DNA of 64,000 nucleotides from Kitasatospora atroaurantiaca (lineage in GTDB: Bacteria > Actinomycetota > Actinomycetes > Streptomycetales > Streptomycetaceae), in assembly GCF_007828955.1 (NCBI RefSeq), contig NZ_VIVR01000001.1, forward strand, positions 2,976,001 to 3,040,000, written 5' to 3'. The notes under the pieces were generated by a model. That model made no database searches and was not told the DNA's origin. It was given only the letters and a program-made list of their open reading frames with translations. Position numbers and translations under genes: made by a program. This document shows, one piece after another, positions 44,270-56,658 of this stretch. How positions within the stretch are numbered: position 1 is the first letter of the stretch; every line of letters begins with the position of its first letter.

Positions 44270-45328
44270 TCAGCCTGCCAGCGCCACCACGGCCGCCAGG
44301 GCGGCCAGCAGCGCCATCATCACCCCGCCCACCAACAGGGGCCCGAGCAGTGCGGGCGGCACCACGGTCCGCCGCCCGGCATGCCGCCCGTGCACCACCT
44401 CTCCGGCCCGCTGCCGGGGCACCAGCGGCCCGTCCGGGCGCAGCACCGGCAGCAGCGGGACCGCCTGCTCGTAGGGCTCCGGGGCAGCCGCCAGCAGCTC
44501 GATCAGCTGCAACCGCACCTCGGCCGCCGTCGGCCGGGCGGCCGGGTCCGCCAGGAGCAGCTGCTCGACCAGCGGACGCAGCGGCCCGCACCCGGCGGCC
44601 GACTCGTGCCTGCCGTCCCGCACCGCCGCCAGCAGCGTCGGCAGGTCGTCCTCCGGGAACGGCGCACGGCCCACCAGCAGCCGGTACAGCAGCACACCCA
44701 GCGCCCAGCAGTCCGCCTCCGGGCCCGCCTCCAGCGCCCACCGCTCGGCCTTCGGGCCCAACAGCACCGCCCGTGCCTCGTACACCCGTCTCGGCACCGG
44801 CCCGCCGAGCGCCGCACACAGCTCCTCCTCGGCCGCGCCGAGCAGCAGGCCGCCGAGCATGGCGGCGCCGTCCTCACAGACCACCACGGTCTCCGCAGAA
44901 ACGTTCCCGTGCGTCAGACCAACCTCGTGCAGGGCCCGCAAGGCTCCCGCCAGATCCGCCCCGAGCTCGGCGACCCGGTACGGCGGCACCGGTCCCTCGC
45001 CCGCCAGCTCGGCCAGCGGCACGCCCGGCGGACGTTCCTCGGCCACCCACAGCAGCTCACCCTCGGCGAACACCTCGACCGCCCGCAGCAGCCTCGGCTG
45101 CTTCGGGGAGCCCTCCACGGCCGCCGCCACCTGACGGGCGATCCGCTCCCCGTACTCGGGATCGGGGGTCGCCATCAGCCCGCCCGGGATCAGCAGCTCG
45201 GGCAGCTCCAGCACGTGCAGCAGCACCGCCTCGCCGGACCGGACGTCCTCCGCGGGGACACCACTGCCCTCCGAACGGCCCGTCACCCGGTACCGCCCGG
45301 CCACCACTTGCCCCGGGGCCGCTCCCAT
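44270..45328 (-). CDS. Membrane pseudokinase (Ser/Thr kinase fold, catalytic residues lost)
   Basis: 352 residues from the ATG at 45328 (GGAAGGA upstream). It keeps a kinase-like layout (AGRYRVTGRSEGSG start, lobes to about residue 270) but the ATP-anchoring Lys is replaced by His (VLLHVLE, H38). HRD is HGN (140-142, LTHGNVSAETVV), and the DFG position reads LGG. A C-terminal membrane helix (about 327-350) anchors it with almost no outside domain. It is probably a regulatory or scaffold partner of the flanking active kinases. It is divergent from the PH-SHOCT gene by 55 bases. Confidence 0.85.
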   Translation of the reverse strand: MGAAPGQVVAGRYRVTGRSEGSGVPAEDVRSGEAVLLHVLELPELLIPGGLMATPDPEYGERIARQVAAAVEGSPKQPRLLRAVEVFAEGELLWVAEERPPGVPLAELAGEGPVPPYRVAELGADLAGALRALHEVGLTHGNVSAETVVVCEDGAAMLGGLLLGAAEEELCAALGGPVPRRVYEARAVLLGPKAERWALEAGPEADCWALGVLLYRLLVGRAPFPEDDLPTLLAAVRDGRHESAAGCGPLRPLVEQLLLADPAARPTAAEVRLQLIELLAAAPEPYEQAVPLLPVLRPDGPLVPRQRAGEVVHGRHAGRRTVVPPALLGPLLVGGVMMALLAALAAVVALAG

Positions 45329-45383
45329 TCGCGTTCCTTCCGTTCCGGCCAGCGTACGCGGCCCGCCTGCGTAGGCTCGTCCC

Positions 45384-45905
45384 ATGGACTGGACCGATCT
45401 GATCGACGTGGCCTTCGACGTACTCGGCGGCAACAACGACGGCAAGGCGGCGGCGCTGCGCAGCGTGGAGTCATCGGTCGTCCCCGGCGAACAGCCGGTC
45501 GCAGCCACGGCCGGCCGTCATCCGGACCACTTCCGCAAGGGCGCCCTGGTGCTGACCACCCGCCGGCTGCTCTTCCTGAAGGACGGCAAGCCCCCACTGC
45601 CGGTTGCGCTGGACGCGGTCACCGACGTCACGGTCACCAGGACCCGGCTCAACGGCGAGGTGCTCAAGATCGTCGCGCTCACCGGCGCCCACCGGTTCGA
45701 GGACGTGGTGAAGGCCGAGATCTTCGCCGACCGGATCCGCAGCACGGCGGCAGCCGCCCGCCGTACGCCGGGCACCCCCGCCGCCGCGCCCGTCGCCCCG
45801 CCCGTCGACCTGCTCGACCAGCTCGAACGCCTTGCCGCCCTGCACGCCTCCGGTGCCCTCACCGACGAGGAGTTCAGCCGCGCCAAGCAGCGCCTGATCG
45901 GCTGA
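45384..45905 (+). CDS. PH-like and SHOCT-domain protein
   Basis: 173 residues. Residues 28-120 form a bacterial PH-like beta domain (GALVLTTRRLLFLKDGKPPL, VTVTRTRLNGEVLKIVAL). An Ala/Pro linker leads to a C-terminal SHOCT helix pair (LDQLERLAALHASGALTDEE onward). There is no membrane helix. SHOCT and PH modules mediate protein or membrane contact. It is embedded within the kinase cluster and may be a kinase-associated adaptor, which is inference. It ends 14 bases from the convergent kinase stop. Confidence 0.8.
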   Translation: MDWTDLIDVAFDVLGGNNDGKAAALRSVESSVVPGEQPVAATAGRHPDHFRKGALVLTTRRLLFLKDGKPPLPVALDAVTDVTVTRTRLNGEVLKIVALTGAHRFEDVVKAEIFADRIRSTAAAARRTPGTPAAAPVAPPVDLLDQLERLAALHASGALTDEEFSRAKQRLIG

Positions 45906-45919
45906 GCCGCCCGGCGGGG

Positions 45920-47713
45920 CTAGGGCGCCGGCTGGAAGCTGTCGAAGCCGACCTTGCGGGCCTGGACGTTGTCCGGCGCGTTCCAGTCGGCGTCGGGCAT
46001 CGTCCAGTACAGGGCATAGCCGTACTTGCCGTTGCCGGTGACGAAGCCTCGGTTGAGCGAGTGCAGCGTGGTCCTGCTGCCGTAGGTCCACTCCCAGTCG
46101 GCCGCGTTGGTCCACTGCCGGTAGGTGATCGCCTGCAGGGTGATGCGCTGGTAGTTGGCGGCGCCCAGCTCCTTCTCGCTGCCGGCCCAGTCGTCCACCG
46201 CGCTGCCGTGGGCGGGCTGGGTCCAGTCCACCACCAGCTTGACGCCCCGGCCCTCGAACTTCCGGCTGGTGTCGTCGTAGTCCTCGCCCTTGTCCGCCAT
46301 CCACTCGGGCAGCACGATCGAGAAGCCCGAGCCGTCGTGGTACTCGCGGAAGCCCGCCGGTACGGCCGAGGTCGGAGTGGCAACGGTGCTCGCGGCCGCG
46401 CTCGGGGCCGTGGCCGGGGCCGTACTCGGACCGGTGGCCGGCTTCGAGGCGGTCGTCTGCGCGGGCTTGGCGCCGCTCGCGGCAGGAGCCGAGGGCGTGA
46501 CCGCCGCAGGGGTCCTCGCCGCGTCCGCGGAACCCGCCCCACCCGTCGTGCCGCCCGAGTCGCGCAGCAGTATCGCCACACCTGTCAGCAGCAGCACGAC
46601 CACCAGGGCGATCCCGGCCAGTACCGCGGGCCGCCGGCCCCGCCCGGGCGGCACCGCCGACAGCACCTCGGTCACGGGTACCGGCTGGGCCACCGGCTCC
46701 GGCACGGGAACGGGCGCCGGCACGGGCACCGGCGCAACGGGCTCCGCCGCCCGGCTCCCCACCCGCACCGTCCCCAACAGCCCGCCCACACCGCGCTTCG
46801 CCTCGACCGGCTCCTCGGCCACAGCCCCGGCGGCGGCCGCCACCGGCGTGGTGACCTGCGTCGTCGACTCCGCCTTCGCCGTCTCGTCCGCGACGATCCG
46901 CTTGAGCATCGACCGGGTGGTGGAGGCGTCCAGCCGCCGCGCCGGGTCCTTCTCCAGCAGCCCCTCGATGACCGGCCGCAGCGCTCCGGCCTTCTCGGGG
47001 GTGGCGAGCTCCTCCGTCATCACCGCCGTGAGCGTGGCCAGCGCCGAACCCCGGTCGTACGGGGGCCGCCCCTCGACCATCGCGTACAGCGTCCCGCCCA
47101 GCGACCACATGTCCGCCGGCGGTCCGGGCTTCTGCCCCCGCGCCCGCTCCGGCGAGATGTACGACGGCGCGCCGACCAGCATGCCGGTCGAGGTGACGGA
47201 GGTGTCGCCCTCCACGCTGGCGATGCCGAAGTCCGTCAGGACGACCCTGCCGTCCTCACCTATCAGCACGTTGGACGGCTTCACGTCCCGGTGCAGGATC
47301 CCGTGGCTGTGCGCCGCTCCCAGCACGCCCAGCAGCTCGATGGCGATCTCGGCGGCCCGGCCGGGCTTCAGCGGACCGTCCTCCTTGATGACCTCCGCCA
47401 GCGAGCGCGACTCGACGAGCTCCATCACGATCCACGGCCGGTCGTCCTCCTCGACCACGTCGAAGACGGTCACCGCCGCGGTGTGCCGGATCCGCGCCGT
47501 CGCCTTGGCCTCGCGCAGCGTGCGGACGATCAGGCGGTGCTTCTCCTCCTCGTCCACACCGCCGTGCATCCGCAGTTCCTTGACCGCGACGATCCGGCCG
47601 AGCACCTCGTCCTCGGCCCGCCACACGGTGCCCATCCCGCCTCGGCCGAGAACTTCGTTCAGCCGGTAGCGACCTGCCAGGAGACGGCCGGTGGAACCCT
47701 GCGCCTGGGTCAT
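45920..47713 (-). CDS. Transmembrane Ser/Thr protein kinase
   Basis: 597 residues from the ATG at 47713. The kinase domain (14-275) is intact: LGRGGMGTVW (22-31), Lys45, HRDVKPSNVL (H141, D143), DFG (161-163) and the ISPERA segment. An Ala/Pro/Val linker leads to a membrane helix (about 388-407) and an Ala/Thr-rich stalk. The extracytoplasmic domain (about 460-597) is homologous to that of the kinase at 42506-44104 (GSGFSIVLPEWMADKG; both end near a Phe-rich tail). Similar sensor domains suggest both kinases read related wall signals. Confidence 0.93.
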   Translation of the reverse strand: MTQAQGSTGRLLAGRYRLNEVLGRGGMGTVWRAEDEVLGRIVAVKELRMHGGVDEEEKHRLIVRTLREAKATARIRHTAAVTVFDVVEEDDRPWIVMELVESRSLAEVIKEDGPLKPGRAAEIAIELLGVLGAAHSHGILHRDVKPSNVLIGEDGRVVLTDFGIASVEGDTSVTSTGMLVGAPSYISPERARGQKPGPPADMWSLGGTLYAMVEGRPPYDRGSALATLTAVMTEELATPEKAGALRPVIEGLLEKDPARRLDASTTRSMLKRIVADETAKAESTTQVTTPVAAAAGAVAEEPVEAKRGVGGLLGTVRVGSRAAEPVAPVPVPAPVPVPEPVAQPVPVTEVLSAVPPGRGRRPAVLAGIALVVVLLLTGVAILLRDSGGTTGGAGSADAARTPAAVTPSAPAASGAKPAQTTASKPATGPSTAPATAPSAAASTVATPTSAVPAGFREYHDGSGFSIVLPEWMADKGEDYDDTSRKFEGRGVKLVVDWTQPAHGSAVDDWAGSEKELGAANYQRITLQAITYRQWTNAADWEWTYGSRTTLHSLNRGFVTGNGKYGYALYWTMPDADWNAPDNVQARKVGFDSFQPAP

Positions 47714-47916
47714 TGGTGCATTCCCCCATGTGCTGCGGTCGAGGTGACGGCGCGTCGGCACAGGTCGTGGACAGACCGTGGGCCGCGCCGGGCGGCGGGC
47801 TCCGAACGCCAAGCCTCCATCATCCCCTGTCCCGTGGGCCGCCGACCACCCGCCCCGGCCTTACCCCCGAACATCCGGCCGCCCGGACGGCGCTCCGTAC
47901 CCGACCCTCCATCAAA

Positions 47917-47956
47917 ACGCCTGGCCCCCGCCCGAGGTCAGGCGGGGGCCAGGCGT
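47917..47956 (-). terminator. Intrinsic terminator of guaB3
   Basis: A 16-base perfect stem (47917-47932 with 47941-47956), followed on the minus strand by TTTT. It lies 13 bases past the guaB3 stop. It is one of the few here with a U-tract. Confidence 0.9.
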
Positions 47957-47968
47957 ACCGAGCGTCCG

Positions 47969-49096
47969 TCAGCGGTGGTTGAGGGCCGGGTTGACCGTCA
48001 CCTCGACGCGCTGGAACTCCTTGAGCTCCGAGTACCCGGTGGTCGCCATCGCGCGGCGCAGCGCACCGAAGAGGTTCATGGTGCCGTCCGGGGTGTGCGA
48101 GGGACCGGTCAGGATCTCCTCCGTCGTCCCGACCGTGCCCAGGTCGACGCGCTTGCCCCGCGGCAGCTCCTCGTGCACGGCCTCCATGCCCCAGTGGAAG
48201 CCCTTGCCCGGGGCGTCCGTCGCCCGCGCGAGCGCCGCACCGATCATGACCGCGTCCGCGCCGCACGCGACGGCCTTGGCGATGTCACCGCTGTACCCGA
48301 CACCGCCGTCCGCGATGACGTGCACGTACCGGCCGCCGGACTCGTCCATGTAGTCCCGACGGGCCGCGGCCACGTCCGCGACCGCCGTCGCCATCGGCAC
48401 CTGGATGCCGAGCACGTTGCGCGTGGTGTGCGCGGCGCCGCCGCCGAAGCCCACCAGGACACCCGCGGCACCGGTACGCATCAGGTGCAGCGCGGCGGTG
48501 TACGTGGCACAGCCGCCGACGATGACCGGCACGTCCAGCTCGTAGATGAACTGCTTGAGGTTCAGCGGCTCGGCTGCGCCGGACACGTGCTCGGCGGAGA
48601 CGGTCGTCCCGCGGATCACGAAGACGTCGACACCGGCGTCCACGACGGCCTTGGAGAACTCGGCCGTGCGCTGCGGCGAGAGCGCGGCAGCCGTGACCAC
48701 ACCCGACTCCCGCACCTCCTTGATCCGCTGGCCGATCAGCTCGGCGCGGATCGGCGCCGAGTAGATCTCCTGCAGGCGCCGGGTGGCGGCGGCCTCGTCC
48801 GTGATCGCCGCGATCTCGTCGAGCAGCGGCTGCGGGTCGTCGTAGCGGGTCCACAGGCCCTCGAGGTTGAGCACGCCCAGGCCGCCCAGCTGACCGATCG
48901 CGATGGCCTGCGCGGGCGAGACCACGCTGTCCATCGGGGCCGCCAGGAAGGGCAGCTCGAAGCGGTAGGCGTCGATCTGCCAGGCGATCGAGACCTCCTT
49001 CGGGTCCCGCGTACGGCGGCTGGGGACGACGGCGATGTCGTCAAACGAATACGCCCGGCGGCCGCGCTTGCCTCGCCCGATCTCGATCTCAGTCAC
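47969..49096 (-). CDS. guaB3: GuaB3-family IMP dehydrogenase-related protein
   Basis: 375 residues from the GTG at 49096 (GAAGGG upstream). It is an IMPDH/GMPR-type TIM barrel without CBS domains: FLAAPMDSVVSPAQA, FVIRGTTVSAEHVSG, VIADGGVGYSGDIAKAVA and GADAVMIGAALARA. The usual IMPDH Cys loop (GxxxC) is replaced by GGAAHTTR. A cyanobacterial GuaB3 has been reported to act as a GMP reductase, so a purine salvage role is possible, but the activity here is untested. It lies 132 bases after guaB, an arrangement conserved with mycobacteria. Confidence 0.93.
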   Translation of the reverse strand: MTEIEIGRGKRGRRAYSFDDIAVVPSRRTRDPKEVSIAWQIDAYRFELPFLAAPMDSVVSPAQAIAIGQLGGLGVLNLEGLWTRYDDPQPLLDEIAAITDEAAATRRLQEIYSAPIRAELIGQRIKEVRESGVVTAAALSPQRTAEFSKAVVDAGVDVFVIRGTTVSAEHVSGAAEPLNLKQFIYELDVPVIVGGCATYTAALHLMRTGAAGVLVGFGGGAAHTTRNVLGIQVPMATAVADVAAARRDYMDESGGRYVHVIADGGVGYSGDIAKAVACGADAVMIGAALARATDAPGKGFHWGMEAVHEELPRGKRVDLGTVGTTEEILTGPSHTPDGTMNLFGALRRAMATTGYSELKEFQRVEVTVNPALNHR

Positions 49097-49228
49097 TTCG
49101 AGCCCTTCTGCTGCGTCATGCTGTACAGACCGGGTCAACCCCGGCCGCCCCCAGTATCCCGCACCCGCGCGGCAACGTGCCGTAGGTGTCCAGCCCAGAA
49201 GGGGCGCGGGGCTCTGGTGGTTGTCCCG

Positions 49229-51007
<1,779 letters not shown>

Positions 51008-51745
51008 TCAGGAGGACTCTTCCGCCAGCGCCCGAAGCCGGCTGAGCGCCCGGTGCTGGGCGACCCGTACGGCACCCGGAGACATGCCGAGCACCTCGCC
51101 CGTCTCCTCCGCCGACAGGCCCGCGGCCACCCGGAGCAGCACGAGTTCGCGCTGACGGGCCGGCAGGTTCGACAGCAGCTCCTTGGCCCAGGCCGCATCG
51201 CTGCTGAGCAGCGCCCGCTCCTCCGGGCCGAGCGCGTCGTCCGGCAGCTCCGGCATGTCGTCCGGCGGGATCACCGTGGAGCCGGGCCCGCGCATGGCGG
51301 CCCGCTGCAGGTCGGCGATCTTGTGCGCCGCGATGCCGTAGACGAAGGCCTCGAACGGCCGCCCCTCGTCCTTGTAGCGCGGCAGTGCGCACAGCACCGC
51401 CACGCACACCTCCTGGGCGACGTCGTCCACATGGTGCCGCGCGCCACCGGGCAGCCGGACCAGCCGGCCCCGGCAGTACCGCAGGGCCAGCGGGTGGACG
51501 TACGCGAGCAGCGCGTCGATCGCGGGGCCCTCGCCTCTCACGGCGGCCGCGACCAGCTCACCCATCAGCGGCGACACGCCACCGCCCAGCACCGGACGGC
51601 GCGATTCGGCGGCGGCCCGAGGCAGGTCATCGGGATGCGGGTCATCGGGGTGGGAGTCATCGGGGTGCGGGGTCTCCGCGTACGACGGATCGGCACCCGG
51701 GCCGTCAAAAGCGGCCACATCGGAGTCCGGCTCGTCGTCATGCAT
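51008..51745 (-). CDS. shbA: ShbA/SigD-type ECF sigma factor
   Basis: 245 residues from the ATG at 51745. The start is uncertain, since the ribosome-binding site is weak and an in-frame ATG lies at 51787. Residues 1-45 are Asp/Pro/His-rich with a repeated HPDD unit. Region 2 ([40 protein letters not shown]) and region 4 ([20 protein letters not shown]) are clear. Position beside guaB and bldM matches ShbA, which drives transcription of the main sigma factor gene hrdB in S. griseus, and the mycobacterial SigD position. No anti-sigma gene is adjacent. Confidence 0.85.
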   Translation of the reverse strand: MHDDEPDSDVAAFDGPGADPSYAETPHPDDSHPDDPHPDDLPRAAAESRRPVLGGGVSPLMGELVAAAVRGEGPAIDALLAYVHPLALRYCRGRLVRLPGGARHHVDDVAQEVCVAVLCALPRYKDEGRPFEAFVYGIAAHKIADLQRAAMRGPGSTVIPPDDMPELPDDALGPEERALLSSDAAWAKELLSNLPARQRELVLLRVAAGLSAEETGEVLGMSPGAVRVAQHRALSRLRALAEESS

Positions 51746-52013
51746 CGGTCCATGGTGCCTGGTCGAGCCGGAAAACGCGGCACCGCGTCCGGAGTTGTGC
51801 ATCGGAACGTTATGCGTCGCCGCCGTGCCACCTCCCGCGCCACCGCTCTCCGAACTGTTCTCCGAGCCGCCGGCGGCCACGCTCGTCGCCGCAGTACCTG
51901 TCCGCTGGTCCCCGAGGTGCTCCACTACTCCATGGTGCAGCCTCGGGACCGTAACGTCACACGTCTGAGCGAGCGAAGCGGCCGGGCGGCTGCCTCTCAT
52001 GGGCGGCCGGCTC

Positions 52014-52625
52014 TCAGCGGACCAGTCCCCAGCGGAAGCCGAGGGCCACCGCGTGCGCCCGGTCCGACGCGCCGAGCTTCTTGAAGAGCCGCCGCGCGTG
52101 CGTCTTCACGGTGTCCTCCGACAGGAAGAGCTCGCGCCCGATCTCGGCGTTGCTCCTCCCATGGCTCATGCCCTCCAGCACCTGGATCTCACGCGCCGTC
52201 AGCGTCGGCGCCGCACCCATGTCGGGGCTGCGCAGCCGACGCGGTGCGAGCCGCCAGGTCGGGTCGGCCAGCGCCTGGGTGACGGTGGCCCGCAGCTCGG
52301 CGCGCGAGGCGTCCTTGTGCAGGTAACCGCGCGCCCCGGCGGCGACCGCCAGCGCGACACCGTCGAGATCCTCGGCGACGGTGAGCATGATGATGCGCGC
52401 CCCGGGATCGGCGGACAGCAGCCGCCGCACCGTCTCCACCCCGCCGAGGCCGGGCATCCGGACATCCATCAGAACGAGATCGGAACGGTCGGCCACCCAG
52501 CGGCGGAGGACCTCCTCACCGTTCGTCGCCGTGGTCACCCGGTCGACACCGGGCACCGTCGCCACCGCGCGGCGAAGCGCCTCCCGGGCGAGCGGGGAAT
52601 CGTCGCAGACGAGTACGGATGTCAT
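52014..52625 (-). CDS. bldM: BldM developmental response regulator
   Basis: 203 residues, the length of BldM. The receiver has D8-D9, D54 ([10 protein letters not shown]) and K104 (YLHKDA). The LuxR HTH has [20 protein letters not shown] and [16 protein letters not shown]. BldM is an orphan (no kinase) response regulator that controls aerial hypha formation as a homodimer and sporulation genes as a heterodimer with WhiI. The ortholog call rests on sequence, length and position between shbA and whiD. It is transcribed away from whiD, with a 573-base shared upstream region. Confidence 0.93.
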   Translation of the reverse strand: MTSVLVCDDSPLAREALRRAVATVPGVDRVTTATNGEEVLRRWVADRSDLVLMDVRMPGLGGVETVRRLLSADPGARIIMLTVAEDLDGVALAVAAGARGYLHKDASRAELRATVTQALADPTWRLAPRRLRSPDMGAAPTLTAREIQVLEGMSHGRSNAEIGRELFLSEDTVKTHARRLFKKLGASDRAHAVALGFRWGLVR

Positions 52626-53198
52626 GACCGTCCTCCGCAGCTGATCCGCGTCACGTTGAGCCTCCTGGCTGGTACGAATCTCTCCGACACGGCCGATTGC
52701 GACGGACTTCGTTCGGATCGCCGGTGTCCCCGCGATCGTTCCCGACGCCCAGCGCCCGCTAACCGCCTCCGCACATCCAACGACCGTCACTCGAATGAGT
52801 TACGGCCCTCAGGGCCATCTCCACCACTGTACGTGGCCAACCCATTACTGATCAGCCACCTCGCGGTGCACACGCCGCACTTTTGTGCTGCCGGCGCGCG
52901 GCCCGCGCACCACGCGCACGCCCTCGGGCCCGCCTGCGCCCCCGGCGCCACCCGATTGGCACGCGAACACCCGCCAAACGTCATGCCCCGTTTGTCCGTT
53001 TTTATAGCTTCTATACGGTCATTGACTGTTGTGTAACTCTGTGGGTGACTTGTCCCAGTGGTTGCCGTAAGTCATATTTCCAGGTGTCCGTACCGGCTCT
53101 TCGCAGCCTCGCCGAGCTGACCCGAGCTGACCCCGAGCCCACGGGTCTCAGCGAGCCTCAGCCGATGAGCCTCCTCGAGTCCTTGAAGGGAATGAGCC
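52626..53198. promoter_or_regulatory. Divergent bldM-whiD control region
   Basis: 573 bases without a gene. Features: an imperfect palindrome GTCACTC-GAAT-GAGTTAC (52786-52803), and an unusually A/T-rich patch near 52990-53070. The patch includes the perfect repeat TATAG-CTT-CTATA (53003-53015) and a TTGACT at 53022. Both flanking genes are developmental, so this is the expected site for BldD or other regulator binding. I could not match a canonical BldD box. Confidence 0.5.
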
Positions 53199-53525
53199 AT
53201 GGCAGATTTCTCCCGCCTCCCCGGCCCCAACGCAGACCTCTGGGACTGGCAGCTCTCCGCCGCCTGCCGCGGCGTGGACAGTTCGCTCTTCTTCCACCCG
53301 GAGGGCGAGCGCGGGGCAGCGCGTACATCGCGCGAGGCAAGCGCCAAAGAGGTCTGCATGCGGTGCCCGGTACGGACCGAGTGCGCGGCACACGCGCTGG
53401 CGGTCCGCGAGCCGTACGGCGTCTGGGGCGGTCTGACCGAGGACGAGCGCGAGGAACTGATGGGTCGTTCGCGCAACCGGCTGGTCGAGGTTCCGCTCAC
53501 CATGCCGGCCGGCATCAGGCGCTGA
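53199..53525 (+). CDS. whiD: WhiD, WhiB-like [4Fe-4S] sporulation regulator
   Basis: 108 residues with AAGGGA before the ATG. It begins MADFSRLPGPNADLWDWQLS. The four cluster Cys are C23, C53, C56 and C62 (CMRCPVRTEC), followed by the turn GVWGGLTEDERE and a basic tail. WhiD binds a [4Fe-4S] cluster and region 4 of the main sigma factor HrdB and is needed for late sporulation. The ortholog assignment rests on the N-terminus, the Cys positions and the bldM neighbourhood. Confidence 0.95.
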   Translation: MADFSRLPGPNADLWDWQLSAACRGVDSSLFFHPEGERGAARTSREASAKEVCMRCPVRTECAAHALAVREPYGVWGGLTEDEREELMGRSRNRLVEVPLTMPAGIRR

Positions 53526-53573
53526 CCACCGCCCGATACGCCTATGCAGAAACGTTTCTCCTGAACTCAACCG

Positions 53574-54575
53574 CTAGCGAGCGGCAGCCGCCCCCGAGAG
53601 CTGATCCAGCATCAGGGCCACGGCCGGTACCTCCGCAAGGTCCGGCAGGGTGAGCGCGACCACCTCGCGGACGGCCGCGGCACCCGACGCCGCACGGACC
53701 GGCACGGCCGCCACACCCGAGTGGCGCACCGCCTCCAGCGCGAGGCCCGGCAGCACCGCCACCCCGAGCCCGGCCGCGACCAGGCCGGCCACCGCGGGGT
53801 AGTCGTCGGTGGCGAAGTCGATCCGCGGCTCGAAGCCCGCCGCAGCGCAGAGCTCCACCAGGTGGCCCCGGCACTGCGGGCAGCCGGCGATCCACTGCTC
53901 GTCCGCGAGCTCCGCGAGGTCCACCGGCCGGCTCTCGTCCCGCGCCGCCAGCGGATGCGCCGCCGGAAGCAGTCCGGCCAGCGGGTCGTCGAGCAGCGGC
54001 CGGACCACCAGGTCGGACCAGTCGTTGGCGGCCGCCCTGTCCTGTGCCTCCAGGGTCGCCTCGGCGCGGGCCTCGCGAGGCGTGGCGTGCGGGGCCCGCT
54101 GAGCGGTTCCCCCGCGGGAGTCCGGGTAGCGGAAGGCCAGCGCGACCTCGCACTCGCCACCCCGCAGCATCGCCAGCGACTCCGGCGGCTCGGCCTCGAC
54201 CAGCGACACGCGGACCCCCGGATGGACGCCCCGCAGCCGGGCGACGGCGGTCGGCACAAGGGTGGAACTCGCGGTCGGGAAGGAGACCAGCCGCACCCGT
54301 CCGGCGCGCAGGCCGGCGATGGCGGCCACCTCCTCCTCGGCGGCGGAGAGGCCGGCGAGGATCCCGGTGGCGTGCTTGAGCAGCACCTGGCCGGCCTCAC
54401 TGAGCTGCATCTCCCGCCCGGAGCGGACCACCAGCGGGGTGGCGACGGACTTCTCCAGGGCCTTCATCTGCTGGCTCACCGCGGGCTGGGTGCAGCCGAG
54501 TTCACGTGCGGCGGCCGAGAAGGAGCCGGTGCGGGCGACGGCGCGCAGCACACGCAGATGGCGGGCCTCGATCAT
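53574..54575 (-). CDS. LysR-family regulator
   Basis: 333 residues. The N-terminal winged HTH is typical (HLRVLRAVARTGSFSAAARE, CTQPAVSQQMKALEKSV). The effector domain (90-333) has an inserted Ala/Arg/Glu-rich loop (TAQRAPHATPREARAEATLE). It also has a CPQC pair (WIAGCPQCRGHLVEL) that could be redox-active or metal-binding. A TATAAC -10-like element lies about 10 bases before the ATG, suggesting a very short leader. It is convergent with whiD. The target is unknown. Confidence 0.9.
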   Translation of the reverse strand: MIEARHLRVLRAVARTGSFSAAARELGCTQPAVSQQMKALEKSVATPLVVRSGREMQLSEAGQVLLKHATGILAGLSAAEEEVAAIAGLRAGRVRLVSFPTASSTLVPTAVARLRGVHPGVRVSLVEAEPPESLAMLRGGECEVALAFRYPDSRGGTAQRAPHATPREARAEATLEAQDRAAANDWSDLVVRPLLDDPLAGLLPAAHPLAARDESRPVDLAELADEQWIAGCPQCRGHLVELCAAAGFEPRIDFATDDYPAVAGLVAAGLGVAVLPGLALEAVRHSGVAAVPVRAASGAAAVREVVALTLPDLAEVPAVALMLDQLSGAAAAR

Positions 54576-54647
54576 GCCTCAGTTATAAGGCAGACTTTGG
54601 CCGTCGCAAAATCTCCCTGATGTGAACCGTACGCGATGGGGTCCCCC

Positions 54648-54737
54648 CAGGGGCGCGGGGCTCTGCTTGATCAACTGCGTGCACGACCAGGGCACGACGT
54701 CCGTGCACGGTTGATCGCGCAGTTCCCCGCGCCCCTG
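54648..54737. repeat. Intergenic inverted-repeat element, copy B
   Basis: Outer arms CAGGGGCGCGGGG (54648-54660) and CCCCGCGCCCCTG (54725-54737). An inner palindrome pairs GATCAAC near 54670 with GTTGATC near 54709, with CGTGCACG-type segments between. It belongs to the same family as 32267-32382 and 63035-63112. Confidence 0.75.
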
Positions 54738-54826
54738 CTGTGGTTGCTCTGAGCTGTCACGCACCGCGCCCCTGCTGTGGTTGCCCTGAGCCGTCACGCA
54801 CCGCGCCCCTGCTGTGGTTGCCCACG
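54727..54826. repeat. 37-bp tandem repeat (2.7 units)
   Basis: Units start at 54727, 54764 and 54801, each opening CCGCGCCCCTGCTGTGGTTG. The first two continue with a CTGAGC-TGTCACGCA-type tail that differs at two bases. The array extends the right arm of element B and looks like local amplification of its outer arm. Confidence 0.8.
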
Positions 54827-54865
54827 TGCGTACGGTCTCCCGCGGCCCAGCTGTCAGCGGGAACG

Positions 54866-54913
54866 CCGGAGGCCCGGCCGCACCCCTGGAGAGGGTACGG
54901 GCCGGGCCTCCGG
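54866..54913. terminator. groEL1 terminator
   Basis: 14-base perfect arms (54866-54879 with 54900-54913), 14 bases past the groEL1 stop. Confidence 0.85.
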
Positions 54914-54927
54914 GCACTGATCAGGTG

Positions 54928-56571
<1,644 letters not shown>

Positions 56572-56658
56572 TCAGGGATCTACTGACTGCGTGAGCCAAC
56601 AACCACGCCCCGGGCCCCTGTCAGGTGCTGACACGGATCCGGGGCGGGCTGGAACGAC

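Noticed and set aside
52786..52803. Canonical BldD box upstream of bldM
   Set aside because: The half-sites are eight bases apart rather than about five, so I kept it only as an imperfect palindrome.
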